DNA of 64,000 nucleotides, taken from NCBI GenBank assembly GCA_011390885.1, contig JAABRO010000009.1, forward strand, positions 1 through 64,000. Direction: 5' to 3'. Within the stretch, counting starts at the first letter, position 1, and every line of letters begins with the position of its first letter. Positions 16,711 through 29,704 of this stretch are shown here, in pieces. Position numbers and translations under genes: made by a program. Source of the stretch: Gemmatimonas sp. GTDB lineage: Bacteria > Gemmatimonadota > Gemmatimonadetes > Gemmatimonadales > Gemmatimonadaceae. Under the pieces are notes generated by a model, which worked only from the letters and a program-made list of their open reading frames with translations, made no database searches and was not told the DNA's origin.

Positions 16711-18476
16711 CCGTCCGCCTCGGCGCTCGCGGCCGGGGCGGCCGAAGGCTCGCGCTGGTGGGGGGAGTGTGTGCGTCGGTGTCGTTCGTGCCGGCGCTGC
16801 GCGCGCAGGATCCGCCGGCGCCGCCGGCACCGCGTGTGCCCGTGACCTGCAGCGGGCAGACGGTGTCCAACATCGTGGTGCTCACGCAGCCCCCCTACAC
16901 CGACAAGCTGCCGGCGTCGCTCGACTTCGTGCGTCGCGCCATGGTGGAGCTGCACGCGAACACGCGCGATGAGGTGGTGCGGCGCTTCATGCTGTTCGGG
17001 GTCGGCGATACCTGCACCGAAATCGCCCGACAGGAGTCGGAGCGCATTTTGCGCGTGCAGCCGTTTCTCGTGGACGCCAGGGTGCGCGCGTTCGATGACG
17101 GCGCCGGCGGCGTGGAGCTCGAGGTCGAGACCCGCGACGAATTCTCGGTCGTGGGCGACGTGCGCATCAACGGTCAGTCGCCGATGTTCCGCGGCCTCAC
17201 GCTCGGCGAGAGCAACCTTGCCGGGCGCGGCGTGTATGCGGCCGCGCAGTGGCGGGACGGGCTCGCGTACGACGACCTCGTCGGCGTGCGGTTCGTGGAC
17301 CACCAGTTCCTCGGGCAGCGCAACGTGGCGCGGCTCTTCGCGACGCGCGCGCCGCTCGGGCACGAGTTCGGCGGCGAGGTGCTGCGCCCCTACTACACCG
17401 ACCTCCAGCAGGTGGCGTGGCGCGTCGGCTACGGCGGCACGCGCGACTTCGTACGCTTCGTGCGAGGCGCGGACGAGGGCACGGCGGTCGCGCTGCGCCG
17501 TACCTTCGGCGACATCGGCGCGGTGTGGCGCGTCGGTGAACCGGGGCGGCTCAGGCTCGTGGGCGCGTCGCTCACGCGCGAACGCAGCGAGGTGGACTCG
17601 CGTCCGGTGTTCCTCACGCGCGAAGGATTTCGCGACGACTCGCTGGCCGCGTCGTTCCCGTCGATGTATCGCCCCGCCGACGTGACGCGCTTCAACGCCC
17701 TGCTGGGTGTGCGTCGGCTGTCGTTCATGCGCGTGGAAGGGTTCGACGCGCTCACGGGTGTGCAGGACGTGCCGGTGGGCCTGCAGGGCGCGCTCATGGT
17801 GGGGCGATCGGTGCCGCTCTTCGGCAGCCGCGACAACGACTGGTTCGTGCGCCATGGCCTCTACGCCGGTGTGGGCAGTCCGCGCTCGTTCGTGGGCGTG
17901 GAGACGATTTCCGAGGCGCGGCGCAATGACGACGGCGCCTGGGACGGCATCATGTCGAGCGGACGTCTCGCGTGGTACTACAAGCCATGGCGCAACCAGC
18001 TCACTACGGCCTCCCTCGACTGGGGGGCCGGCTGGAGCGTGCGCGTACCGTACCAGCTGTCCTTCGCGGACCCGATGGGCGGGCTGATCGGATATCGCCG
18101 GTCACGTCTGGCCGGCGCGCACCGCGCGGTGATGCGGCTCGAGCAGCGCTGGCTTCCGTCGCCGCGCACCACGATCGGCGACCTCGGGTTCGCCTTCTTC
18201 GCCGACGTGGGGCGCCTCTGGGCGGGGGACGTGCCGTACGCGATGGACTCGCCAGTGCGCGCCACCGTCGGGGTGGGCATTCTCGCCGCGGTGCCGCGGC
18301 GCTCGCGCCGCCTCTGGCGGGTCGACTTCGGCTTCCCGCTCGGCGGCGACCCGAACGGCGCCTTCGAGGTGCGTTTCCGTGGCGCCGACTTCACGCGCAT
18401 CTTCAGCCGCGAGTCGCGTGACGTGGAACAGGCGCGCGAGCGATCGCTGCCGCGCAGCCTGTTCACGTGGCCCTGA
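16707..18476 (+). CDS. outer-membrane beta-barrel protein with N-terminal POTRA-like region
   Basis: A 589-aa exported protein. Residues 1-32 form a signal peptide (GGRRLALVGGVCASVSFV, cleavage near ALRAQ). Residues ~45-160 contain a POTRA-like segment (IARQESERILRVQPFLVDAR ... VELEVETRDEFSVVGDVRI). The rest has the alternating aromatic/polar pattern of a barrel (LRPYYTDLQQVAWRVGYGGT; SSGRLAWYYKPWRNQLTTAS). It resembles the BamA/TamA/patatin-barrel group, but I see no patatin or other enzymatic domain. The GTG start at 16707 overlaps the stop of the coiled-coil gene (GTGA), indicating translational coupling. It may insert or export lipids or proteins; the substrate is unknown. Confidence 0.78.
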   Translation: MTVRLGARGRGGRRLALVGGVCASVSFVPALRAQDPPAPPAPRVPVTCSGQTVSNIVVLTQPPYTDKLPASLDFVRRAMVELHANTRDEVVRRFMLFGVGDTCTEIARQESERILRVQPFLVDARVRAFDDGAGGVELEVETRDEFSVVGDVRINGQSPMFRGLTLGESNLAGRGVYAAAQWRDGLAYDDLVGVRFVDHQFLGQRNVARLFATRAPLGHEFGGEVLRPYYTDLQQVAWRVGYGGTRDFVRFVRGADEGTAVALRRTFGDIGAVWRVGEPGRLRLVGASLTRERSEVDSRPVFLTREGFRDDSLAASFPSMYRPADVTRFNALLGVRRLSFMRVEGFDALTGVQDVPVGLQGALMVGRSVPLFGSRDNDWFVRHGLYAGVGSPRSFVGVETISEARRNDDGAWDGIMSSGRLAWYYKPWRNQLTTASLDWGAGWSVRVPYQLSFADPMGGLIGYRRSRLAGAHRAVMRLEQRWLPSPRTTIGDLGFAFFADVGRLWAGDVPYAMDSPVRATVGVGILAAVPRRSRRLWRVDFGFPLGGDPNGAFEVRFRGADFTRIFSRESRDVEQARERSLPRSLFTWP

Positions 18477-18485
18477 CGGCGGGCG

Positions 18486-20036
18486 CTACTTCACGCCCAC
18501 CATCATGCGACGGATCGGCACGATGAGTGCGCCGAGAATCGCCGTGGCGACGAACAGCGAAACCGTCGTGGCCGTGAAGAGCGCGGGCATCTGTTCGAGC
18601 CTCTCCGGATCGACGTTTCCGCCCACCAGGCCACCAATGAGGTTGCCCAGCGCGGACGCAAGGAACCAGATGCCCATCATCTGTCCCACGAACTTGCGCG
18701 GCGACAGCTTGGTCATGGACGACAGCCCCACCGGACTGAGGCACAGCTCGCCGAGCGTCTGGAAGAAGTAGCTGGCCACGAGCCACCACGGCGAGACGAG
18801 CAGGGTGCCGCCGCTGGCGACGACCTTGTTCGCGGCGAAGATCATGAGGAAGAACCCGATGCCGGCCAGCAGCAGGCCGAGCGCGAACTTGGTCGGGCTG
18901 GAGAGGTCGATGCCGCGCTTGCCCAGGCCGGCCCACAGTGCGGCGAAGAGCGGCGCGCAGAGGATGATGAAGGCCGAGTTCACGGACTGGAACCACGTGG
19001 CGGGGATGGTGAAGCCGCCGAGTTCGCGATTGGTGAAGTCGCGGGCGAACAGGTTGAGCGACGTGGGCGCCTGCTCGAACGCCGACCAGAAGACGGCCGC
19101 GAAGATGAACAGCACGACGATCACGGCGACGCGCTTCTTCTCGTCGGGCGCGAGGTTGCCGGCCGCGAACACGTAGGCGAAGAAGCCGAGCGCGAGTCCC
19201 ACGAGCACGAAGGTCATGTAGCCACCGATCACCTGCGCATCGAGCGCGACCACGCCGGTGGCCGCGAGCACGAAGAGCAGCGCGATCACGGCGAGGCCGG
19301 CGTAGAGCGCCGTCTTCACCTGGCGCTCCTGCTGCGCCTGCAGCGCGGCGTCCGGGTTGCGCGAGGGAAGCAGGCCGATGGGCCCGAGTGTCTTGCCGGC
19401 CGAGAGCCAGTACACGAACAGGCCGGCGGCCATGCCCACGCCGGCGGCGCCAAAGCCCCAGTGCCAACCCACGGTCTCACCGAGGAATCCGGTCACGAGT
19501 TGCCCGGTGAAGGCGCCGACGTTGATGCCCATGTAGAAGATCGAGAAGCCGGCGTCGCGCCGCGCCCCGCCTTCCGGATACAGGTCGCCCACGATGGCCG
19601 AGATGTTCGGCTTGAGCAGCCCGGTCCCGAGGACGATCAGCACCAGCCCGAGGAAGAAGGCGATCTTGCCGACGCCCGCGCCTGCCATGCCGGACAGCCC
19701 GATCGACAGGTGGCCGGCGGTGATGAGCACGGCGCCGATGAAGATGGCGCGCCGCAGCCCGAGGAGCCGGTCGGCGATCCAGCCGCCCGGCAGCGACGCC
19801 ACGTACACGAACGCGCCGTAGATGCCGACGATCGCCGACGCCTGGCCGCGGTCGAAGCCGAAGCCGCCATCGGCGAGGGCGGCGGCCATGAACAGCACGA
19901 GCAGGGGGCGCAGCCCGTAGAACGAGAAGCGCTCCCACATCTCCGTGAAGAAGAGCGTGGCGAGGCCGCGCGGCTGTCCGAAAAAGCGGGTGTCGTTGAC
20001 GTACGGCGAGGCGTCGGTAGCGGGATCCCTGGACAT
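18486..20036 (-). CDS. POT/PTR2-family proton-coupled peptide transporter
   Basis: Inner-membrane di/tripeptide:H+ symporter of 516 aa with about 14 hydrophobic segments. The family signature is near the N-terminus, FFTEMWERFSFYGLRPLL (the ExxERFxYY-type proton/peptide motif reads EMWERFSFYG). A second conserved stretch is GLLKPNISAIVGDLYPEGG with the following FSIFYMGINVGAF. The start at 20036 overlaps the oppF stop by one base. This makes it the last gene of the opp operon, so ABC and proton-driven peptide import are probably co-expressed. Confidence 0.9.
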   Translation of the reverse strand: MSRDPATDASPYVNDTRFFGQPRGLATLFFTEMWERFSFYGLRPLLVLFMAAALADGGFGFDRGQASAIVGIYGAFVYVASLPGGWIADRLLGLRRAIFIGAVLITAGHLSIGLSGMAGAGVGKIAFFLGLVLIVLGTGLLKPNISAIVGDLYPEGGARRDAGFSIFYMGINVGAFTGQLVTGFLGETVGWHWGFGAAGVGMAAGLFVYWLSAGKTLGPIGLLPSRNPDAALQAQQERQVKTALYAGLAVIALLFVLAATGVVALDAQVIGGYMTFVLVGLALGFFAYVFAAGNLAPDEKKRVAVIVVLFIFAAVFWSAFEQAPTSLNLFARDFTNRELGGFTIPATWFQSVNSAFIILCAPLFAALWAGLGKRGIDLSSPTKFALGLLLAGIGFFLMIFAANKVVASGGTLLVSPWWLVASYFFQTLGELCLSPVGLSSMTKLSPRKFVGQMMGIWFLASALGNLIGGLVGGNVDPERLEQMPALFTATTVSLFVATAILGALIVPIRRMMVGVK

Positions 20037-21057
20037 CAGGCGGGGGCGAGGGGAGGGGGAAGGGGCGTCGTGACATCCACATGGTGGCACGCCACCCAGT
20101 GACCGGGCGACTTTTCGGCCAGCACCGGCACGTCGCGCGTGCAGCGCGCGTCCTTCGCCGGATGCTGGCAGCGGGGGTGAAACACGCAGCCGCTCGGCGG
20201 GTTCGCCGGTGACGGCGGATCGCCGGCGAGCACGATGCGTCGCGGCGCGCGGCCGGGCTTCGGCACGGGCACCGCGGACAGCAGCGCCTGCGTGTACGGC
20301 ATGCGCGGCTCGGCGAAGAGCGCGGCGCGCGGGGCCAGCTCCACGATGCGGCCGAGGTACATCACGGCCACGCGATCGGCCATGTGCGACACGACGGCGA
20401 GGTCGTGCGCGATGAACAGGTACGCGAGCCCCCGGTCACGCTGCAGGTCGCGCAGCAGGTTCACCACCTGCGCCTGCACGCTCACGTCGAGCGCGGAGAC
20501 CGGTTCGTCGCACACGATGAACTTCGGTGCCACGGCGAGCGCGCGCGCGATGCCCACGCGCTGCCGCTGGCCACCGGAGAACTCGTGCGGATAGCGGCTC
20601 GCATGCTCGGCGCGCAGCCCGACTTCCTCGAGCAACTGCGCCACGCGGCGGTCCGCCTCCGCGCCCTGCGCGAGCTCGTGCACGAGCAGTCCCTCGCGAA
20701 TGGCCGCACCGATCGTGAGCCGAGGGTTGAGCGAGCCGAACGGGTCCTGGAAGACGATCTGCATGTGCCGTCGCAGCCGCCGCAGCGGCTCGCGGTCGAG
20801 GGCGAGCAGGTCCTGTCCGTCGAACCGCACGCTGCCGCGGGTGGGCTCGATGAGGCGCAGGATCGCGCGGCCGGTGGTCGTCTTGCCGCAGCCCGATTCT
20901 CCCACGAGCGCCAGCGTCTCGCCCGCGTGCAGCGTGAACGACACGCCGTCCACGGCGCGAATGAACTGCGACGGCGAGCGCCACCAGCTGCCCTGCACCG
21001 GATAGTGCTTGGCGAGGTCGCGCACCTCGAGCAGCGGCGTGGCGCCTGACGACACGC

Positions 21058-21061
<4 letters not shown>
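20036..21061 (-). CDS. oppF: oligopeptide ABC importer ATP-binding subunit (OppF-like)
   Basis: 341-aa ATPase. Walker A is [14 protein letters not shown], the ABC signature [15 protein letters not shown], Walker [15 protein letters not shown]. The C-terminal Opp/Dpp-specific extension contains [18 protein letters not shown]. The start at 21061 ([20 protein letters not shown]) overlaps the oppD stop as ATGA. It pairs with the preceding ATPase under the OppB/OppC permeases. Confidence 0.93.
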
Positions 21062-22043
<982 letters not shown>

Positions 22044-22047
<4 letters not shown>

Positions 22048-22874
22048 GCGGCAACCTGCCTCGGGGAAAGCGCCTCGCGCAAGGCATCGCCGAGCGCGTT
22101 GCAGGCGAGCACCACGGTCACGATCGCCACGCCGGGAAACACGGTGAGCCACCAGCGCGCGCCGCCGGGGGTGAAGCCGTCGGCGAGGATCGTGCCCCAG
22201 CTGGCCTGCGGTGGCTGCACGCCGAGCCCGAGAAAGGAGAGCCCTGCCTCGAGCGCGATCGTGTGCGCCACGGCGAGCGTGGCGGTGACCACGAGCGTGG
22301 GCCACACGTGCGGCACCACGTGACGGAGCAGGATGCGCGCCTCGCGCACGCCCGTCGCGCGCGCCGCCAGCACGAACTCGCGCTCGCGAAGCGCGCGCAC
22401 GTCGCCGCGCACGAGGCGCGCCACGTCGTACCAGCCGGTGAGTCCGAGCAGGAGCACCAGCGAGCCGTTGGGCAGCGCGCCCCAGAGCGCGGCGACGACC
22501 AGCAGCACGAGCAGCCGCGGCACCGAGAGCGCCACGTCGAGCAATCGCATGCAGACGGTGTCCACCCGCCCGCCGATCCAGCCGGCGAACGCGCCGTAGG
22601 CCGCGCCCAGGCTCGTGGAGAGCGCCACGCTCAACAGCGCGATGGCGAGCGAGATGCGCGCGCCGTGCAGCACTCGGCTGAGCACGTCGCGCCCGAGGGA
22701 ATCCGTGCCGAACGGATGCGCCAGCGAGGGCGGCATGCTGGCGATGATCCCGTCGGTCGGAATCGCGTTGGGGGGCACCGAGACGATCCAGGGTGCGCCC
22801 ACCGCGGCAGCGGACAGCAGCACCAGGCTGGCGAGCGGCAGCGCGAGGCGCCGCCGGTCGGTGCGCGACGTCAT
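22044..22874 (-). CDS. oppC: oligopeptide ABC importer permease (OppC-like)
   Basis: 276-aa inner-membrane permease with an N-terminal helix and about six membrane segments. It has the typical [19 protein letters not shown] near the N-terminus and the EAA loop [19 protein letters not shown]. The start at 22874 ([19 protein letters not shown]) overlaps the oppB stop (ATGA). Confidence 0.93.
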
Positions 22875-23860
22875 GCCCGCACCCGCGGATCGGCCAGGCG
22901 CAGCAGTCCGTCCACCAGCAGGCTGCCGATCACCGTCATCGCGCTGCCGGTCACGACGGCGGCCGTGACGAACTCGTAGTCGCGCGCGCCCACGGCCTGC
23001 ACCGTCGTGTAGCCCATGCCGGGCCACGCGAAGACGCGCTCCACGAAGACGGCGCCGCTCACGAGCGACGGGAACACGAGGCCGGCCACACCGAGCACCG
23101 GCACCAGCGACGTGCGCCATGCGTGCCATCGCACACCGCGCTCGGCGAGTCCCTTGGCGCGCGCCGTCCGCACGAACGGCTCGCGCCATGCTTCGAGCAT
23201 GCTGCTGCGCTGAAAGCGCGCGAACACGGAGACGCCGAGCAGCGACAGCGTCAGCCACGGCAGCACGAAGTGCGCGAGCCGGTCCCGCACCTGCGCCCTG
23301 AACGGCAGGTAGTCGTAGTCGGCGCTCACGAGGCCGGTGGCCGGCAGCCAGTCGAGTCCGTGCGCGAACAGCTGCAGCAGCAGCATGGCCAGCCAGAACT
23401 CGGGGAGCGAGTACAGCACGAGCGTCGTGGCGGAGACCGCCTGGTCTCCCGTCGAGCCCGCGCGCGTGCCCTGCCATGCGCCAAGGAGCATGCCGCCGGC
23501 GAGGCTGGTGAGCAGGGCGATGCCCATGAGCGCGAGCGTGCGCGGCAGCACGTTGACGAGCACGTCGGCCACGGGCCGCTCGGCGAGCGTCGACCAGCCG
23601 AGGTTGCCGCGCGCCACGTTGCCGAGCCAGCGCACGTACTGCGTGGCGAGCGGTGCGTCGAGGGCGCGTTCCGCGCGCCAGGCGGCGCGCGCCTCCGCCG
23701 GAATCGGCAGCTCGTCGATCTGGGTCGCGTACGGATCACCGGGCGCGAGGCGCAGCAGGATGAACGCGGCCGTGGCTGCCCCCCACACCACGAACAGCGC
23801 CTGCAGGATCCGGCGCAGCGCGCGCCAGCGGCGCGAGGCGCCCGACTCGCTCGCGCTCAC
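22871..23860 (-). CDS. oppB: oligopeptide ABC importer permease (OppB-like)
   Basis: 329-aa inner-membrane permease. The N-terminal helix is LQALFVVWGAATAAFILLRL, followed by the family LAPGDPY. Further membrane segments include LMGIALLTSLAGGMLLGAW and VLYSLPEFWLAMLLLQLFA. The EAA-type loop KGLAERGVRWHAWRTSLVPV is near residue 220. The GTG start at 23860 lies 5 bp past the oppA stop; longer in-frame extensions are antisense-like to oppA. Confidence 0.92.
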   Translation of the reverse strand: MSASESGASRRWRALRRILQALFVVWGAATAAFILLRLAPGDPYATQIDELPIPAEARAAWRAERALDAPLATQYVRWLGNVARGNLGWSTLAERPVADVLVNVLPRTLALMGIALLTSLAGGMLLGAWQGTRAGSTGDQAVSATTLVLYSLPEFWLAMLLLQLFAHGLDWLPATGLVSADYDYLPFRAQVRDRLAHFVLPWLTLSLLGVSVFARFQRSSMLEAWREPFVRTARAKGLAERGVRWHAWRTSLVPVLGVAGLVFPSLVSGAVFVERVFAWPGMGYTTVQAVGARDYEFVTAAVVTGSAMTVIGSLLVDGLLRLADPRVRA

Positions 23861-23865
23861 CGGGC

Positions 23866-25578
23866 TCAGGGGGTGGTGCGCAGTCCGATGCGATCGCGAT
23901 CGATGCGCTGATCGGCGGGGATGCGCCACTCGGCAACCCCGTGCCACCAGCCGAGCGGCGACAGCGTGCCCACATCGATGCGCGCATGCACACCCGCCGG
24001 AAAGCGATCCTCGACGAGCCAGATGGCGGGCGCATCGTCGATGATGGCCTGTACGGCGCGCTGCAGCGTGCGATCGCGCACGACGGGGTCGAAGGTGAGC
24101 AGCGTGGAGTCCACGTTCGCGTCCGCGACCGGGCTGGTGTACGCCGCATAGTTGCTGCCGTCGGCGTCGAGGCCGAGCGACGTCCACACCTGGCGCAGTC
24201 CAACGAGCCCTGGCGACAGGTTCCATCCGTTCATGACGGCGTCGAAACGGCGTGCCTCGAGTCGTTCGACGAGGGCATTCACCTCGAGTCGTTGCAGCAC
24301 CAGTTCGGCGCCGACCGCGCGCCACTGGTCCTGGAGCAGCACGGCCATGCGATTGCGATTCTCGCTCGTGCCGGGCACGAGCACTTCGAGGCGGAGGCGC
24401 GTGCCGTCCTTCATGCGGACGCCGTCTGCGCCCACGGTGGTCCAGCCGGCCGAGTCGAGCAGCGCCCGCGCGGCCGCCGTGTCGAAGGCGAGAGGCCGGA
24501 TCGTGGCGCCCTCGGGCAGGGCGCGACGCGGCACCGGCCCGAGCGCGGGCTGTCCGATCGTGTCGAACACCGCGCGCACGATGCGCTCGTTGTCCGTGGC
24601 GTGCGCAAGCGCACGCCGCACGCGCACATCGCCGAGAATGGGGTGCGGGGCGCGCGAGCCGCCGGGTGCGCGCAGGTTGAACGTCATGAGCTGGTAGCGC
24701 AGCGACGGGTACACGTGCACGCGCACCTGCGGCGTGTTGGCGGCCTGCTCGAGGCTCTGCACCATGAGCGGGGCCACGAAGTCGCTCTCGCCCGTGAACA
24801 GCTTCACGATGGCGGAGCCCGTCTCGGGCACCACCTCGTAGATCACCCGGTCGAGGGACGGACGTCCGCGGTAGTTGGCCGTGTCGGCGAGCATTTCGAT
24901 GCGGCCATCGGCGCTCCATCGCACGAACCGGAAGCGACCGGTGCCGACCGGAGCGCGGCTGAGCGGCGAGGCGGCGAGGTTGGCCGGATCGGCGTCCTGC
25001 AGCCGGTGCGCCGGCATCACGTACATGTGGTGCACGGCGTCGTACAGCTGCTGCGGCGCGCGGCGCTTGAACCAGAACACCGCCGTGGCCGAATCACGCA
25101 CGCTCACGGAGTCGATGTTGGCGAGCAGCGGCGCCGTGCCGGAGAGCACGCGCGGGTCGGTGTACAGGGCGAAGGTGCGGCGCACATCGTCGGCGATCAC
25201 GGGGGCGCCGTCGTGCCAGCGCGCGCGCGCATCGAGGGTGAAGGCGATGGACATGGAGTCGTCGGCCCACTGCCAGCCGCTCGCCAGACGCGGCGTGAAG
25301 CTGCGCTCGTCCATGACGTCGAGCGCGGGGCCGATGTCTGCCAGCCGGTCGTACACGACTTCCGCCACCGCCTGCTCGTGCTCACTGCGCACGAGCGGCG
25401 TCATCAGCGTCTTGGGGTCGCCGATGAGCGCCACGAACACCGTGCCGCCGGGCGCGTCGGCCTCGCCGGCCGTTGCCGGCCGCTCCGTGTCACCACCGCA
25501 GCCCCACAGCGCGGCCCCCGCGAGGAGCGCGGTGGCGAGCGGCAGGCGACGAGTTCGTGACGGTCGATGTGCGGTCAT
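23866..25578 (-). CDS. oppA: peptide-binding lipoprotein of the Opp/Dpp ABC importer (SBP family 5)
   Basis: 570-aa receptor. The signal peptide ends in a lipobox at Cys27 (AGAALWGC). The family-5 fold follows: DPKTLMTPLVRSEHEQAVAE, FTPRLASGWQWADDSMSIAF, ARWHDGAPVIADDVRRTF, and the C-terminal YAAYTSPVADANVDSTLL. It opens a run of overlapping genes (oppA-B-C-D-F-POT) on the minus strand. With secreted proteases elsewhere in the window, peptides are the likely ligands, but this family also binds nickel, sugars and other solutes. Confidence 0.9.
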   Translation of the reverse strand: MTAHRPSRTRRLPLATALLAGAALWGCGGDTERPATAGEADAPGGTVFVALIGDPKTLMTPLVRSEHEQAVAEVVYDRLADIGPALDVMDERSFTPRLASGWQWADDSMSIAFTLDARARWHDGAPVIADDVRRTFALYTDPRVLSGTAPLLANIDSVSVRDSATAVFWFKRRAPQQLYDAVHHMYVMPAHRLQDADPANLAASPLSRAPVGTGRFRFVRWSADGRIEMLADTANYRGRPSLDRVIYEVVPETGSAIVKLFTGESDFVAPLMVQSLEQAANTPQVRVHVYPSLRYQLMTFNLRAPGGSRAPHPILGDVRVRRALAHATDNERIVRAVFDTIGQPALGPVPRRALPEGATIRPLAFDTAAARALLDSAGWTTVGADGVRMKDGTRLRLEVLVPGTSENRNRMAVLLQDQWRAVGAELVLQRLEVNALVERLEARRFDAVMNGWNLSPGLVGLRQVWTSLGLDADGSNYAAYTSPVADANVDSTLLTFDPVVRDRTLQRAVQAIIDDAPAIWLVEDRFPAGVHARIDVGTLSPLGWWHGVAEWRIPADQRIDRDRIGLRTTP

Positions 25579-25632
25579 GAGGCGGGCGGACGCGAGGTGG
25601 GCGGGTGACAGGCGAACGATGTGACACCAACC

Positions 25633-26472
25633 TCAACGACGCCAGAGCCACGACGTCGTCACCAGTGTTTCGTGATGCGCCGCACGCGTCGCTGCGAAGG
25701 CCCGCTGCTCGTCGGGGGTCGGTGCCCACATGTCTCGTGCACGCTCCGCGTGGAACGCCGCGTGCAAGGCGTCGATCACCCGCGAGGCGGTGATGGCCGG
25801 ATCGAACTCGACGAGGCCCGCGGCATGCGGTGGCTGATCGGCGGCACGGCCGGACCCGCGGAAGGGCGCCAGCGCCGCCTGCTCGTCGTGCAGCAGGATG
25901 GCGCCGTGCTGCAGGTAGGCGGCCGGCGACCGCCAGACGGCGCTGCCGGCCACCTTGCGGCCGGCCACGGCCAGCTCTCCGGCCGCCGGTGCCGCGAAGC
26001 ATGCGGGCCCCTCCGGCCCGACCGGCGGTGCGGCCGACTCGGCGATCGACTCCACCGGCACGCCGAGCCGGCGGAGGGCGTCCGCGAGCCGCGCGTTCAC
26101 CGCGTCGTAGGCCACGCGCCAGGACACGGGGCGAGCCAGCGGCAGCACCACGCTGTACGTGACCTCCGGACCGTGCAGCAGCGCCCGCCCCCCCGTGGGG
26201 CGACGCACCACGTCGTAGCCGGCCGCCCGAATCGCCGCGACATCCCACGCCTCGCGCACCGGCTCGTTCCGGCCGAAGCTGATCGACGGTTGCGTCCAGC
26301 CGTAGGTGCGCAGCACCGCGAGGCCCGAATCGCCCGCCAGGTCGAGCAGCGCCAGGTCGGTGGCCATGTTGCCGGCCGCGGTGTCCGACCCGGATTCGAG
26401 CACCTGCCAGCGGTCGGGCCACATGGCCGAGTTGGCGGAATCGGTTCGTCGCGAGGGGCTCGGCACGATCAT
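25633..26472 (-). CDS. lipM: octanoyltransferase LipM-like (lipoate-protein ligase A family)
   Basis: 279-aa member of the biotin/lipoate ligase fold. RRPTGGRALLHGPEVTYSVV is the substrate-binding motif, and AVAGRKVAGSA carries the conserved lysine. Upstream of it, ACFAAPAAGELAVAGRKVAG contains a cysteine in the position and context of the catalytic Cys of Bacillus LipM; E. coli LplA lacks it. I therefore favour octanoyl-ACP:GcvH transfer over lipoate scavenging. Two starts are possible: 26472 (MIVPSPSRR) and 26424 (MWPDRWQVLE, closer to the family N-terminus). It is divergent from gcvP and lies 54 bp upstream of oppA. Confidence 0.85.
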   Translation of the reverse strand: MIVPSPSRRTDSANSAMWPDRWQVLESGSDTAAGNMATDLALLDLAGDSGLAVLRTYGWTQPSISFGRNEPVREAWDVAAIRAAGYDVVRRPTGGRALLHGPEVTYSVVLPLARPVSWRVAYDAVNARLADALRRLGVPVESIAESAAPPVGPEGPACFAAPAAGELAVAGRKVAGSAVWRSPAAYLQHGAILLHDEQAALAPFRGSGRAADQPPHAAGLVEFDPAITASRVIDALHAAFHAERARDMWAPTPDEQRAFAATRAAHHETLVTTSWLWRR

Positions 26473-26598
26473 TAACTTATCGGTGTTGACCTGCGGACGA
26501 TCCGTCCGTTCCGGTCGGCCCGTCACACCCGGTTTGCGCGCAAATCGGTTTCCCGCATCGTGCATCTGCCGGGCCGAGCCCGGCTTTCGAGGATCGTC

Positions 26599-29487
<2,889 letters not shown>

Positions 29488-29503
29488 CGCCCGCTCCGAA
29501 GCG

Positions 29504-29523
29504 GTTGCGGCAAGAACCGCAAC
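29504..29523 (+). terminator. hairpin after gcvP
   Basis: A 7-bp perfect stem, GTTGCGG with CCGCAAC, with a 6-nt loop starts 17 bp after the gcvP stop. There is no U-tract. It abuts the much larger inverted repeat at 29519-29662, so either could terminate gcvP. Confidence 0.4.
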
Positions 29524-29662
29524 GGCAACTGAGCGTTGGAAGAGGAAGAGAAAGAAATGAAGGGAGGAAGGGGAGGTCTCAGGCGAGCGGAATCCGCGCA
29601 TGAGACCTCCCCTTTCTCCCTTCAGTTCGTCTTCACTTCTTTCAAGTCTCGGTTGCCGTTCC
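29519..29662. repeat. long imperfect inverted repeat with polypurine arm
   Basis: Left arm 29519-29581 and right arm 29601-29662 (62-63 nt) are imperfect reverse complements around a 19-nt centre (29582-29600). The innermost 24 bp, ending in GGGGAGGTCTCA, match with one mismatch. The outer ~38 bp match at roughly 70-75%, including GGCAAC near the far end. The left arm is almost all purine on the plus strand from 29538 to 29577. It lies between the convergent gcvP and gcvH genes and could act as a two-way terminator or be a remnant of a small mobile palindromic element. Confidence 0.75.
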
Positions 29663-29704
29663 GCTCGTGTCGCGTTGCCGCTCGACGGCTGAACCGACCC
29701 GCGC

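Noticed and set aside
26473-26598. Glycine riboswitch before gcvP
   Set aside because: The 126-bp gap is too short for a tandem glycine aptamer and lacks its conserved core.
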